Assembly: GCA_034665745.1 (NCBI GenBank)
Contig: JAXDJJ010000065.1
Span: 1-39,312, forward strand
Direction of reading: 5' to 3'
DNA length: 39,312 bases
From: JAXDJJ01 sp034665745
GTDB taxonomy: Bacteria; Actinomycetota; CADDZG01; WHSQ01
The notes under the pieces are model-generated. The model was given only the letters and a program-made list of their open reading frames with translations, was not told where the DNA came from and did no database searches. A program made the translations under genes and the position numbers. Shown piece after piece: positions 24,818 to 32,186 of the stretch. Within the stretch, counting starts at the first letter, position 1. Each line of letters starts with the position of its first letter.

Positions 24818-25726
24818 CTAGCAGGTCTCGACGCATGGGTAGTTGTCGAGTGCGTCCTGCAAGGTTCCCCACTCGTTCGGAAGCTCGGGGTCTTCGCCCG
24901 TGACTCCGCCGACCCACGTGTCGTAGATCGTTTCCCACTCACCGTTCGAGAACATCTCGTCGAGGACGGAGTTCACGAAGTCCTGCATGTCCGTCTGGCC
25001 ATCGGGGATGCCGATTCCGTACGGGTCGGTGGTGAGGTCCTCGCCGACGAGCTGGATCTTGTCGTCTCCAGCCTTCTGACCGGCCAGGATGATGTTGTCC
25101 GTGATCTCGGCGTCGACCGCGCCGTTCTGCAGCAGCTCGACGCAGTCGGAGTAAGCGTCGACCGCCTCGATCTTCGCGTCCGGGGCGACCTTCGGGATGA
25201 TGGTCGTCTCGTAGGTCGAACCCAGGGCCGTGCAGACGCGCGAGCCCGCACCCAGGTCGGCCGGACCGGTGACGTCCGAACCCTCGTACACCGCCGTGCG
25301 GCCGTGTGCGATGAAGTACGGGTTCGAGAAGTCGATGTCCGCGTCACGGTCGGTCGTGATCGTCATCGTCGAGAGCACGAGGTCAACCGTGCCGTCCTGG
25401 AGGAACGGGATGCGGTTGTCCGAGATGGCCTCGATGAACTTGGGCTCGACGCCCAAACGAGAGGCGATCGCCTTACCGAGGTCAACGTCGAAGCCCTCGA
25501 TGTCCTTGGACTGAGGGTTCTCGAAGCCGAACGGCGGCACGTCGTACTTGACGCCGATCGTGATCTCGCCCTTCTCCTGGATGTCAGCCATGGTCGAACC
25601 GGCTTCGAACTTCTGGACCTCGCCACCGGTCCCGGCAGCGGGCTTGTCGTCGCCACATGCGACTCCGAGCATCGCCACAACTGAAAGCGCGGCGATAGCC
25701 CACCGCAGGTTACGCATACCTCTCAT
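24818..25726 (-). CDS. gluB: Glutamate/polar amino-acid-binding lipoprotein (GluB type)
   Basis: 302 residues. The ATG at 25726 follows a purine-rich AAAGGGGGA ribosome site by a few bases. Lipobox LGVAC at about residue 28. SBP family 3 features: IQEKGEITIGVKYDVPPFGFEN, IEGFDVDLGKAIASRLGV, then VDLVLSTMTITTDRDADIDFS. It resembles the glutamate-binding GluB of Corynebacterium and its neighbours in gene order ATPase, binding protein, permease, permease. Three C-terminal-half cysteines (VCTAL, DCVEL, PCVETC). Confidence 0.9.
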   Translation of the reverse strand: MRGMRNLRWAIAALSVVAMLGVACGDDKPAAGTGGEVQKFEAGSTMADIQEKGEITIGVKYDVPPFGFENPQSKDIEGFDVDLGKAIASRLGVEPKFIEAISDNRIPFLQDGTVDLVLSTMTITTDRDADIDFSNPYFIAHGRTAVYEGSDVTGPADLGAGSRVCTALGSTYETTIIPKVAPDAKIEAVDAYSDCVELLQNGAVDAEITDNIILAGQKAGDDKIQLVGEDLTTDPYGIGIPDGQTDMQDFVNSVLDEMFSNGEWETIYDTWVGGVTGEDPELPNEWGTLQDALDNYPCVETC

Positions 25727-25794
25727 GCACTTCCCCCTTTCCGGACCGCTCCTATGCGGCCCCGTTCTTTGCGGACTTTCGAACAACCTGACAT

Positions 25795-26559
25795 CTAGTG
25801 ATGCAGGATCTTGTCTACGAAGTCGCGTGCTCGCTGCGACTGCGCGTTGTTGAAGAACTCGTCGGGTGGACCCTCTTCGACGATCTTGCCTTCGTCGATG
25901 AAGACGATGCGGTTGCAGACCTCGCGGGCGAAGCCCATCTCGTGGGTGACCACGATCATCGTCATCCCGTCACGTGCGAGATCGCGCATGACGTCAAGGA
26001 CCTCACGGATCATCTCGGGGTCGAGTGCCGAGGTGGGCTCGTCGAACAGCATCAGCTTTGGCTCCATCGCAAGGCACCGAGCGATCGCCACGCGTTGCTG
26101 CTGTCCTCCCGAGAGGTCGTTGGGGTACTGATCCGCTTTCTCGGGGATGCCCACGCGCTCGAGCAGCTTCGTTGCTCGGTCCCGCGCCTCGTCCTCTGAA
26201 ACGTTCTTCACTTCGGTGGGTCCCAGGGTGATGTTCTGGAGGACGGTCTTGTGGGGGAACAGGTTGAAGCTCTGGAAGACCATCCCGATGTCTGCTCGAA
26301 GGGCGTAGATGTCCTTGCCGGCGTTCGGGATCGAGCGACCGTCGAACGTGATGTCGCCGGAGTCAACGGTCTCGAGACCGTTGATACAGCGCAGCATCGT
26401 CGACTTACCGGACCCGGAAGGCCCCGCGATGACTATTGCCTCGCCCTTGTCGATGGCGATGCTCACCCCGTCCAAGACGACGTTCGAGCCGAAGCTCTTC
26501 CGGACGTCGTCTATGACAACGAGGTGACCGTTGCTGGTCGTGGATTGTTCTGCCCGCAT
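25795..26559 (-). CDS. gluA: Amino-acid ABC transporter ATP-binding protein (GluA/GlnQ type)
   Basis: 254 residues. Walker A GPSGSGKST (46-54), Q-loop VFQSFNLFPH, signature LSGGQQQR, Walker B LMLFDEPTSAL, and the switch histidine in VVTHEMGFAREV. Energises import by the two permeases encoded downstream. First gene of the transporter operon; its ATG is only 11 bases from a good -10 element, so the message is probably leaderless. Confidence 0.93.
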   Translation of the reverse strand: MRAEQSTTSNGHLVVIDDVRKSFGSNVVLDGVSIAIDKGEAIVIAGPSGSGKSTMLRCINGLETVDSGDITFDGRSIPNAGKDIYALRADIGMVFQSFNLFPHKTVLQNITLGPTEVKNVSEDEARDRATKLLERVGIPEKADQYPNDLSGGQQQRVAIARCLAMEPKLMLFDEPTSALDPEMIREVLDVMRDLARDGMTMIVVTHEMGFAREVCNRIVFIDEGKIVEEGPPDEFFNNAQSQRARDFVDKILHH

Positions 26560-26570
26560 CAGAGGGCGGC

Positions 26571-26599
26571 ATATTACTGGAATGTCTTGGTATGTCCCA
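26571..26599 (-). promoter_or_regulatory. Probable promoter of the amino-acid transporter operon
   Basis: TAATAT (26571-26576, minus strand) is a near-consensus -10; TGGGAC 17 bp upstream is a weak -35. The -10 is 11 bases from the gluA ATG. Confidence 0.5.
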
Positions 26600-26619
26600 G
26601 GATTCTGGTTCCGGGCCCC

Positions 26620-26889
26620 CTAGAGGTAGCCGAGCGATTCCAGGCGCTTCCGGATGGCCTCGATCTCGTCCGGGGACAGGGGCTGAACCTCACCGTCCAC
26701 GACCGTCCTGAGAAGGCCTGTGGGGTCGGTTCCCCGGCCATGGTGGGAGATCAGGTCCCTCAAGACGTACACCGCGAACTCCGTGACCGAGTGGAACCCG
26801 GAGCCCTCGATGACCTGCTTCAACTGCTCGTACAGAGGCCGTGGGATCTTCAGCGTCACATCCCCGACAGCGCCGCCTTCCTTCTTCAT
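26620..26889 (-). CDS. Ribbon-helix-helix (CopG/MetJ-like) protein with LGYL tail
   Basis: 89 residues. VTLKIPRPLYEQLKQVIEG (beta strand and first helix) and HSVTEFAVYVLRDLI (second helix) make a ribbon-helix-helix DNA-binding or dimerising unit. A linker is followed by LSPDEIEAIRKRLESLGYL, a C-terminal motif shared with alkaline-phosphatase-superfamily and similar proteins. The ATG overlaps the stop of the upstream symporter gene (ATGA), so the two are co-translated. A regulator of the symporter, or an adaptor for it, is the simplest reading. Confidence 0.8.
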   Translation of the reverse strand: MKKEGGAVGDVTLKIPRPLYEQLKQVIEGSGFHSVTEFAVYVLRDLISHHGRGTDPTGLLRTVVDGEVQPLSPDEIEAIRKRLESLGYL

Positions 26890-28004
26890 CCGAACACCCC
26901 CGATATCGCTATCAATAGGACTGGAACGAGGAACAATCCGGCGGTGAAGGCGGCGAGCCGAGGTTTGCTCTTGACCATCGCCTTCTGGAACTTCCAGATC
27001 CCTTTGCGCACCGGTTCGTAGAAGAACGCCAAGATGACGAGGCAAACGATCGTGGTTCCGATGATCCCGGCGAGGACGATGCGAACCGCGGACGCCGAGC
27101 CGAGCAGGAACGCGGCAAGCAGCGTGTCGCCCAACGTGGTGATGTTCGCTCCCATGATGTACGGGAGCATGTTCTCGCGCTTGACGAATCCCTTCGCGTT
27201 CAGCGGCACCAACACCGTGAGGGCAACTGAGACGGACAGGGTGACGAGCGCGACAAGAAGACCCAGGCCGAACATCGGCCACTTCTTGCTCAACCATCCG
27301 AGCCGTGAGTGCTCGATCGCTTCCTCGCTCATCTCCGGCAACACGGTGTCGATCAACTTGAACGAGAGGAGAAGGATGCCGAGGCCGCCGGCGAAGAGCA
27401 CGAGTGCAGGCAGATCTTCGATGCGGTTGAGTAATCCGCCGTAGACGAAGTCGATCAGGTCCGTGAACTGCGCGGGGAACGACGGATCGATCGTGCGGAA
27501 CGTCTCCCAGCGCAGAAGGAAGAATCCGATGATCGCCCCGGGGATGTAGATGAGGGCCGTGGTCGTTAGAGCGAGGACCGCGGTGGAGACGGGCTTGACC
27601 TTGTCGCCGGTACGGTCCCCCTTCGACCGAAGGGCGTAGATCACGGCTACAAGCAGCACCACGAATGCTGCCCCCAGCCTCGAGCCGGTCAGCATCGTGA
27701 AACCCTGGACCTCGGTGATCGACCCTGCCGCTCGCAAGGTCAGGGCCGAAGCTGCGATCGGCGAGCCCGACAGCACGAGCAATGCACCGAGCCATCCCAA
27801 GCCCAGGGTCGAGCCGGCGTTCTTCACGAGCAATCCGCCCGACTTCAGGATGTCGAGACTTGCGGCCCCCGTCTTCATCACCTGTAGGGCTCCGACGAAC
27901 AGGAAGAGGGCAAGGAGGAAACGGGCTATCCAACTGATCGTCGTCAGGGCGCGCGGCAACCCCGACCGCGGTGCAACTGCAAGGGTTTGCTCGTTGTCCA
28001 CCAT
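26886..28004 (-). CDS. Na/phosphate symporter family (PNaS/NptA-like) membrane protein
   Basis: 372 residues, eight to nine membrane helices in two inverted halves. First-half segment VLSGSPIAASALTLRAAGSI and second-half GANITTLGDTLLAAFLLGSA are the QSS/GANIGTT-type substrate-binding repeats, altered here (GSPIAAS in place of QSSS). A large loop (EEAIEHSRLGWLSKKW) lies between. Likely takes up phosphate or a related anion with Na+. Start at 28004, close to a -10 and an inverted repeat. Confidence 0.82.
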   Translation of the reverse strand: MVDNEQTLAVAPRSGLPRALTTISWIARFLLALFLFVGALQVMKTGAASLDILKSGGLLVKNAGSTLGLGWLGALLVLSGSPIAASALTLRAAGSITEVQGFTMLTGSRLGAAFVVLLVAVIYALRSKGDRTGDKVKPVSTAVLALTTTALIYIPGAIIGFFLLRWETFRTIDPSFPAQFTDLIDFVYGGLLNRIEDLPALVLFAGGLGILLLSFKLIDTVLPEMSEEAIEHSRLGWLSKKWPMFGLGLLVALVTLSVSVALTVLVPLNAKGFVKRENMLPYIMGANITTLGDTLLAAFLLGSASAVRIVLAGIIGTTIVCLVILAFFYEPVRKGIWKFQKAMVKSKPRLAAFTAGLFLVPVLLIAISGVFG

Positions 28005-28010
28005 CGCATC

Positions 28011-28034
28011 CTTATAGCACTCCGCTCAGAGTGC
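28011..28034 (-). promoter_or_regulatory. Promoter -10 and CIRCE-like inverted repeat before the symporter gene
   Basis: TATAAG (28011-28016, minus strand) sits six bases from the ATG. Directly upstream is the dyad GCACTC, six bases, GAGTGC (28017-28034). The arms equal the CIRCE core seen before groEL, but the spacer is six, not nine, bases, and the left flank does not match. An operator is likely; HrcA binding is doubtful. Confidence 0.45.
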
Positions 28035-28051
28035 GGGTAGGACTCACACGC

Positions 28052-28084
28052 GACAAAGCCCCCCGGGGCGAGGGGGGCTTTGTC
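28052..28084. terminator. Intrinsic terminator after CAP copy 2
   Basis: A 13-bp perfect stem (arms 28052-28064 and 28072-28084, core AAAGCCCCCC/GGGGGGCTTT) with a 7-nt loop. It lies 40 bp past the CAP copy 2 stop and upstream of the co-oriented symporter gene. Confidence 0.85.
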
Positions 28085-28123
28085 TCTAGACCTCGCTGGG
28101 AGCCGAGGCCAGACCTTGAAGGT

Positions 28124-28630
28124 TTAGCAGCGTGGCATCTGAAGGGTGGTGCCGGGATCGGTAACCGCTTCGAAGATCACCGTGACCCACATCCGTCCAT
28201 TCGCTTTCCGCACACCGACACCCACGTGCCTGTAGGTCGGGTGAAGGATGTTGTCGCGGTGAGCGGGGGAGTCCATGAAGGCTTGCTCGAGGGAGCTGAC
28301 GGACCCACCGACCCCGACGTTCTCGCCGAGAAGGATCCAGCTGGTCACGCGGCGACGGAGATCGGTGTCGGTCGTGTGATACAGCTCGTCACGCTTGACC
28401 ATCTCGTTCGTGTGGACCCTGGCGGCCTTCGAGAGCTCGGGATCGAGCTTGAGTTTGGGGAGATTGTTGGCCGTGCGCGCTGCATTCATCTTGCGAGCGA
28501 ACGCACGCTCCGGGGTCCGGTACTTCCAACAGGTGTTGTCGCCGGTCGTCTGTGCCCCGGCGGTTGTGGCCGGCAACAGAGTCGAGAGCAAGGCCCCGGC
28601 CACCATCAGAATCGCGAATCGTCGTCCCAC
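28124..28630 (-). CDS. Secreted CAP/SCP-domain protein (copy 2), under a c-di-GMP riboswitch
   Basis: 168 residues from a GTG at 28630, four bases after GGAGGG. Signal peptide FAILMVAGALLSTLLPATTAGA. The mature CAP domain has FARKMNAARTANNLPKL, LSKAARVHTNEM, YHTTD, LLGENVGVGGSVSSLEQAFM, SPAHRDNIL (CAP signature) and a final cysteine that could pair with the one near the mature N-terminus. The CAP His and Glu (in H-T-N-E and G-E-N-V) are kept, unlike copy 1. Expected extracellular. The riboswitch ends on its ribosome site. Confidence 0.88.
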   Translation of the reverse strand: MGRRFAILMVAGALLSTLLPATTAGAQTTGDNTCWKYRTPERAFARKMNAARTANNLPKLKLDPELSKAARVHTNEMVKRDELYHTTDTDLRRRVTSWILLGENVGVGGSVSSLEQAFMDSPAHRDNILHPTYRHVGVGVRKANGRMWVTVIFEAVTDPGTTLQMPRC

Positions 28631-28639
28631 TTGGCCCTC

Positions 28640-28730
28640 CCAGTTCGGTAGCTGGGCTGTCCCGCTCGTGCTGCCCCGGGACCCCTGGCTTTGCGCCCCC
28701 GCTTCACAGCGGGTTTGCCCTTATCGCTGG
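28640..28730 (-). promoter_or_regulatory. Cyclic di-GMP-I (GEMM-I) riboswitch before CAP copy 2
   Basis: Minus-strand core AAGGGCAAACC, stem-loop, GGGGGCGCAAAGCC, then a long second hairpin (GTCCC/GGGAC) and the GACAGCCCAGCTACCGAA tail. The outer P1 helix is CCAG (28727-28730) with CTGG (28640-28643). These bases differ from the first riboswitch at the same positions yet still pair. The 3' arm touches the Shine-Dalgarno of the GTG at 28630. Confidence 0.9.
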
Positions 28731-28740
28731 TACATCCGTT

Positions 28741-28767
28741 GCATCGGCACCAGCCCGAAAACCTTTA
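28741..28767 (-). promoter_or_regulatory. Sigma28 (FliA/WhiG)-like promoter driving the second riboswitch
   Basis: On the minus strand TAAA (28764-28767), exactly 15 bases, then GCCGATGC (28741-28748) matches the sigma28 consensus TAAA-N15-GCCGATAA at 10 of 12 positions. It ends about 10 bases before the riboswitch P1 strand, the right place for a start site. Consensus match by eye only. Confidence 0.45.
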
Positions 28768-28799
28768 GACGAATGACTAGTCATTTCTGCCCAGGCGGG

Positions 28800-28829
28800 T
28801 TGACAAGGCGAACAGACGTTCGATATAGT
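28800..28829 (+). promoter_or_regulatory. Sigma70-type promoter of the HNH gene
   Basis: TTGACA (28800-28805), an 18-bp spacer, TATAGT (28824-28829). Close to full consensus and pointing at the HNH gene, about 120 bp upstream of its first standard start codon. The remainder of the gap 28631-28951 holds the riboswitch, its promoter and a short direct repeat. Confidence 0.7.
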
Positions 28830-28869
28830 GACCTTCGCGCTCCCTGAGCCGCTGGTTTTGAAAGGCGGG

Positions 28870-28892
28870 TTCAGAGACATTATTCAGAGACA
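28870..28892. repeat. Tandem 10-bp repeat in the HNH gene leader
   Basis: TTCAGAGACA occurs twice, separated by TTA, about 40 bp downstream of the HNH promoter -10. Could be an operator or chance. Confidence 0.4.
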
Positions 28893-28951
28893 CGTACGAC
28901 CCGAACGGTTCTACGAACCTGCAGCTGATCGATGACATCGGCGCTGCCGAG

Positions 28952-30151
28952 GTGTCCATATCCGGCGATCGCCGGGCCCAGCTGCGTGCCATCCACGAGT
29001 TCGATCGGCGTGAGGGCTGGGCGCACGATGGTGCTCGACACATGGGTCAGTGGCTCGCGGCTCATCTCGGCATAACGGTGTCCGAGGGCCTCAGGCGAAC
29101 CAAGGCCGCCCACGCGCTCGAGCGGTTGCCGCTGTTGTCGGATGCGCTCGAACAAGGTGTCTTGAGCTTCGAGAAGACCTGCCAGTTGGCGCGCTATCTC
29201 ACCCCCGATAACGAAGCCGACGAGATCGCATGGGCCGCGAAGGCACGCTTCGACCAGATCAAACGCAAGGCCGATGTCAGCAATCGACCGTCCTTGACGG
29301 AAGTCCAAGCCCACGAGGTGTCTCGTTATCTCTCCATGTGGGAATGCGACGAGCTCGGCGGGCTCGGCATCGAGGGCAGGCTCCCTGCCGCGGAAGGAGC
29401 GTTGTTCAAGAAGGCGATCGAGAAGATCGCCGCGACGGTGCCGACCATGCCGGACGAGGAGCCCGATGCCGATCGCCGTAACGCGGACGCCCTCTTGGCT
29501 CTGACGATCGGGGGGGCCGGCCCCTCCAAGAGACAACCGGAAGGCTCCACCACGGCTGAGGCTTCTACCGACACCGATCCTGACCGCGCGACCGTGGTCG
29601 TGCACGTCGACCTCGACGCGTTGAGCCACGGCGACAGGTGTGCCGAGATCGCTGGTGGTCCGGTCATCGCTCCGGAAATCGCGAGCGAGATGCTGTGTGA
29701 CTGCAACCTCCAGGTCGTCTGTCATGACGCCATGGACCGCGCAGTCGGTATCAGCCACGAGTCACGCATCGTCCCGCGCTGGCTGCGACGTCAGCTGATG
29801 CGGCGTGACCGCGCGTGCACGTTCCCCGGTTGCAATGAGAAGCGTTACTTGCAAGCTCACCACATCGTTTGGTGGGAGAACGGTGGGCCCACTCAGCTCG
29901 ACAACCTGACGATGGTCTGTCACCACCACCACAAGCTCGTGCACCGAGAGGGTTGGTCGGTGGTTTTGAACGAGTTGGAAGTGGCGCAATGGTGTCGTCC
30001 CGACGGGACCCCATACGTGCCGAAGGTCAGGATCCGCCAACGCATCGAAGACCCCGAGATCGAGACGAGATCTCCGATCGATCTGAACGTAACGACATTT
30101 CGTGCCGAGCGATTGCGGTCTGCGTGGGTGCGGGCTCCCGGATTCGTCTAA
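28952..30151 (+). CDS. DUF222 / HNH endonuclease domain protein (13E12 repeat family)
   Basis: 399 residues from a GTG at 28952. An N-terminal DUF222 helical domain (AIHEFDRREGW, HMGQWLAAHLGI, FEKTCQLARYLTP) is followed by a variable hinge and a C-terminal HNH nuclease: CTFPGCNEKRYLQAHHIVWWENGG, then DNLTMVCHHHHKLVHREGW, with metal-binding cysteines and histidines. Typical multi-copy family of actinobacteria, often thought of as mobile or mobility-linked. The frame is open and protein-like back to 28862, where DUF222-like sequence (LQLIDDIGAAE) is found, so the true start may be upstream with a non-standard codon. It lies between two CAP genes on the opposite strand and has its own strong promoter. 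Confidence 0.88.
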   Translation: MSISGDRRAQLRAIHEFDRREGWAHDGARHMGQWLAAHLGITVSEGLRRTKAAHALERLPLLSDALEQGVLSFEKTCQLARYLTPDNEADEIAWAAKARFDQIKRKADVSNRPSLTEVQAHEVSRYLSMWECDELGGLGIEGRLPAAEGALFKKAIEKIAATVPTMPDEEPDADRRNADALLALTIGGAGPSKRQPEGSTTAEASTDTDPDRATVVVHVDLDALSHGDRCAEIAGGPVIAPEIASEMLCDCNLQVVCHDAMDRAVGISHESRIVPRWLRRQLMRRDRACTFPGCNEKRYLQAHHIVWWENGGPTQLDNLTMVCHHHHKLVHREGWSVVLNELEVAQWCRPDGTPYVPKVRIRQRIEDPEIETRSPIDLNVTTFRAERLRSAWVRAPGFV

Positions 30152-30183
30152 CGACCGCTTGCGCGGCTTCGCCGCCCAAGCAA

Positions 30184-30209
30184 AAGGCCCCGCTGGGAGT
30201 CGGGGCCTT
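30184..30209 (-). terminator. Intrinsic terminator after CAP copy 3
   Basis: Minus strand: AAGGCCCCG / CGGGGCCTT 9-bp stem with an 8-nt loop, ending in TTTTG. Lies 40 bp past the CAP copy 3 stop; a second small hairpin (CCCGCC/GGCGGG) sits between. Confidence 0.75.
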
Positions 30210-30248
30210 GAGCTTGGATCCCGCCTCGAGGGCGGGCCATCTATGGAT

Positions 30249-30776
30249 CTAGCAGGTGGGCATGTGGAGGGGAGTTCCGGGGTCCGAGACGGCCTCGAAG
30301 ATCACGGTCACCCACATGCGACCGTTCTTCTGAGCGACGCCGACGCCAACATGCCGGAAGGTCGTGTACAGGATGTTGTCCCGGTGGGCCGGGGAGTTCA
30401 TGAAGGCCTCGTGGAGAGAGGAAACGGTGCCGCCGACGCCGACGTTCTCGCCGATGACGGTCCAGTTCGTGACCCGGTGGCGGAGCTTGTCGGAGGGGGT
30501 GTGGTACAGGAGATCGGCCTTCCACATCTCTTGCGTGTGCTTCCTAGCGGCCTTGGAGAGCTCGGGGTCGAGCTGCAGCTTGTTCAGACCACTTAGGACC
30601 CGAGCGCTGTTCATCTTGCGGGCGAAGCCGCGCTCGGTGGACTTGTACTGCCAGCACTGGTTGTCGCTCGATCCAGCGAGCTGGCCGAGGACGTCGCCTT
30701 GGGCTGTCATCGGGGCCAGAGTGGCCATGAGTGCCATGATGCAGAGGGCGGTTGCGAAGCGGATCGATGTCTTCAT
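30249..30776 (-). CDS. Secreted CAP/SCP-domain protein (copy 3)
   Basis: 175 residues from the ATG at 30776 (GGGAGA eight bases upstream); a longer in-frame start exists but the signal peptide begins here (MKTSIRFATALCIMALMATL). The mature domain is a close match to copy 2 over its whole length: FARKMNSARVLSGLNKLQLD, HTQEMWKADLLYHTP, IGENVGVGGTVSSLHEAFMN, SPAHRDNILY, and the same terminal M-P-x-C. Recent duplicates. No riboswitch is visible in the 165-bp gap to the divergent amidase. Confidence 0.88.
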   Translation of the reverse strand: MKTSIRFATALCIMALMATLAPMTAQGDVLGQLAGSSDNQCWQYKSTERGFARKMNSARVLSGLNKLQLDPELSKAARKHTQEMWKADLLYHTPSDKLRHRVTNWTVIGENVGVGGTVSSLHEAFMNSPAHRDNILYTTFRHVGVGVAQKNGRMWVTVIFEAVSDPGTPLHMPTC

Positions 30777-30941
30777 TTTCGGTCTCCCAGATCCGAAGTG
30801 ATTCCTTACTGAGAGAATCGACCAAAGGGACAAAGTGCTGAATACGTGGATATACGGAGCGTCTGAGCGATTCTGCGTATACGAAATCGGACATAGGGGG
30901 CGTTCAAGTCCTAGACGCTCTAAGTAGTTTCGGCAGGTCAC

Positions 30942-32186
30942 ATGGATAGGGGTTCGGACGCGCGCGAACGGGTAGAGGCCAGTGCGTTGAAGCTCAATTC
31001 GTTCGTCGAGACAGCGCCTTCCGAAGCCCCATCAGATGGCCCTCTCGCGGGGCTCCCCGTAGGGGTGAAGGATTGCTTCTACGACCGGGGTCGGACCCCA
31101 ACGATGGGTTCCCGGGTGCACCCACCACCCTCGAAAGAGACCGCGGTGGTGCTCGAGCGGCTGCGTGCTGCAGGGGCGGACATCGTCGGCTACACGAACC
31201 TCCACGAGTGGGCGATCGGCGGGACCTCCGCAGTGACGGCGACGGGACCTGTACACAACCCATGGGATCTCGACCTGGTGCCGGGCGGTTCGAGTGGTGG
31301 ATCGGGGGCCGCGCTTGCGGCCGGGCTCGTCGATATCGCGCTGGGCACCGACACCGGCGGCTCGATCCGGATCCCGGCGGCGTGTTGCGGGATCGTCGGG
31401 CTCAAACCGACGCAAGGTCGGGTCCCGACGACCGGATACGTCGGCGATGGGGGGCCGACCGATCAGATCGGTCCGATGGCGCGCAGTGTCGCGGCGGCGA
31501 AGACGTTGTTCGAGGTGTTGATCGATGGAAACCTCGATGATGTCGACCCGACCGCGTTGCGGATCGGCATCGCACGCGGCTCCCCTTTCGAGGACCTTCA
31601 GGACGAGGTGCGAGTTCCCTACGAAGACGCGGTCGCTCTTCTATCGGACATCGCTCGCACGAAAGATGTTGCCGTCGATGGGTGGGATCAGCACTGGTGG
31701 TCGAACGCGGCCCTGTTCATCAACGACACCGCGACACGCGTAGCTGGAGCCCTTCGAGAGCATCCCGAACGGTTCCAGCCGGACGCGTTGAAGGTGCTCC
31801 GTTGGGGACTGGCACTGCCGGACGAAGTCATCGCCGAGCAGCAGAGTGTGAAGGAACGATCCAAACAGCAGTGGGCCGCGTTGTTCGAGGACATCGACGT
31901 GTTGGTTACGCCAACCTTGCCGTGTCTGCCTCCGCGGATCGAGGACCTAACGGTGAAGCTCCCATCGGATGTCTCGGAGGCAGACGTCGCGTTCGGCCGC
32001 TTCTGCGGACCCATGAATCTCGCGGGGGTGCCGTGCCTGTCGTTGCCGTGCGGATCGGCGGGGGATCTCACCGTGAACCTGTCGTTGACCGCGGCCCCCG
32101 GTCGGGACGACATCGTTCTAGCCTTAGGAGCCGCTTTCGAGGATCAGACGGATCGAACCTGGGTTGACCGCATCGCTGCGCTATGA
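30942..32186 (+). CDS. Amidase signature family enzyme (GatA-like)
   Basis: 414 residues. The Ser-Ser-Lys triad is visible: Lys in LPVGVKDCFYD, cis-Ser in GTDTGGSIRIPAACCG, nucleophile Ser in that same block, with PGGSSGGSGAALAAGL before it. It is shorter than typical GatA (about 480), and no gatB or gatC is near, so a free amidase acting on small amides is more likely than tRNA amidotransferase. The 3' end overlaps convergent glnD by six bases. Confidence 0.85.
   Translation: MDRGSDARERVEASALKLNSFVETAPSEAPSDGPLAGLPVGVKDCFYDRGRTPTMGSRVHPPPSKETAVVLERLRAAGADIVGYTNLHEWAIGGTSAVTATGPVHNPWDLDLVPGGSSGGSGAALAAGLVDIALGTDTGGSIRIPAACCGIVGLKPTQGRVPTTGYVGDGGPTDQIGPMARSVAAAKTLFEVLIDGNLDDVDPTALRIGIARGSPFEDLQDEVRVPYEDAVALLSDIARTKDVAVDGWDQHWWSNAALFINDTATRVAGALREHPERFQPDALKVLRWGLALPDEVIAEQQSVKERSKQQWAALFEDIDVLVTPTLPCLPPRIEDLTVKLPSDVSEADVAFGRFCGPMNLAGVPCLSLPCGSAGDLTVNLSLTAAPGRDDIVLALGAAFEDQTDRTWVDRIAAL

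Noticed and set aside
30942..32186. Calling the amidase GatA of tRNA amidotransferase
   Set aside because: Shorter than GatA and without gatB or gatC nearby.
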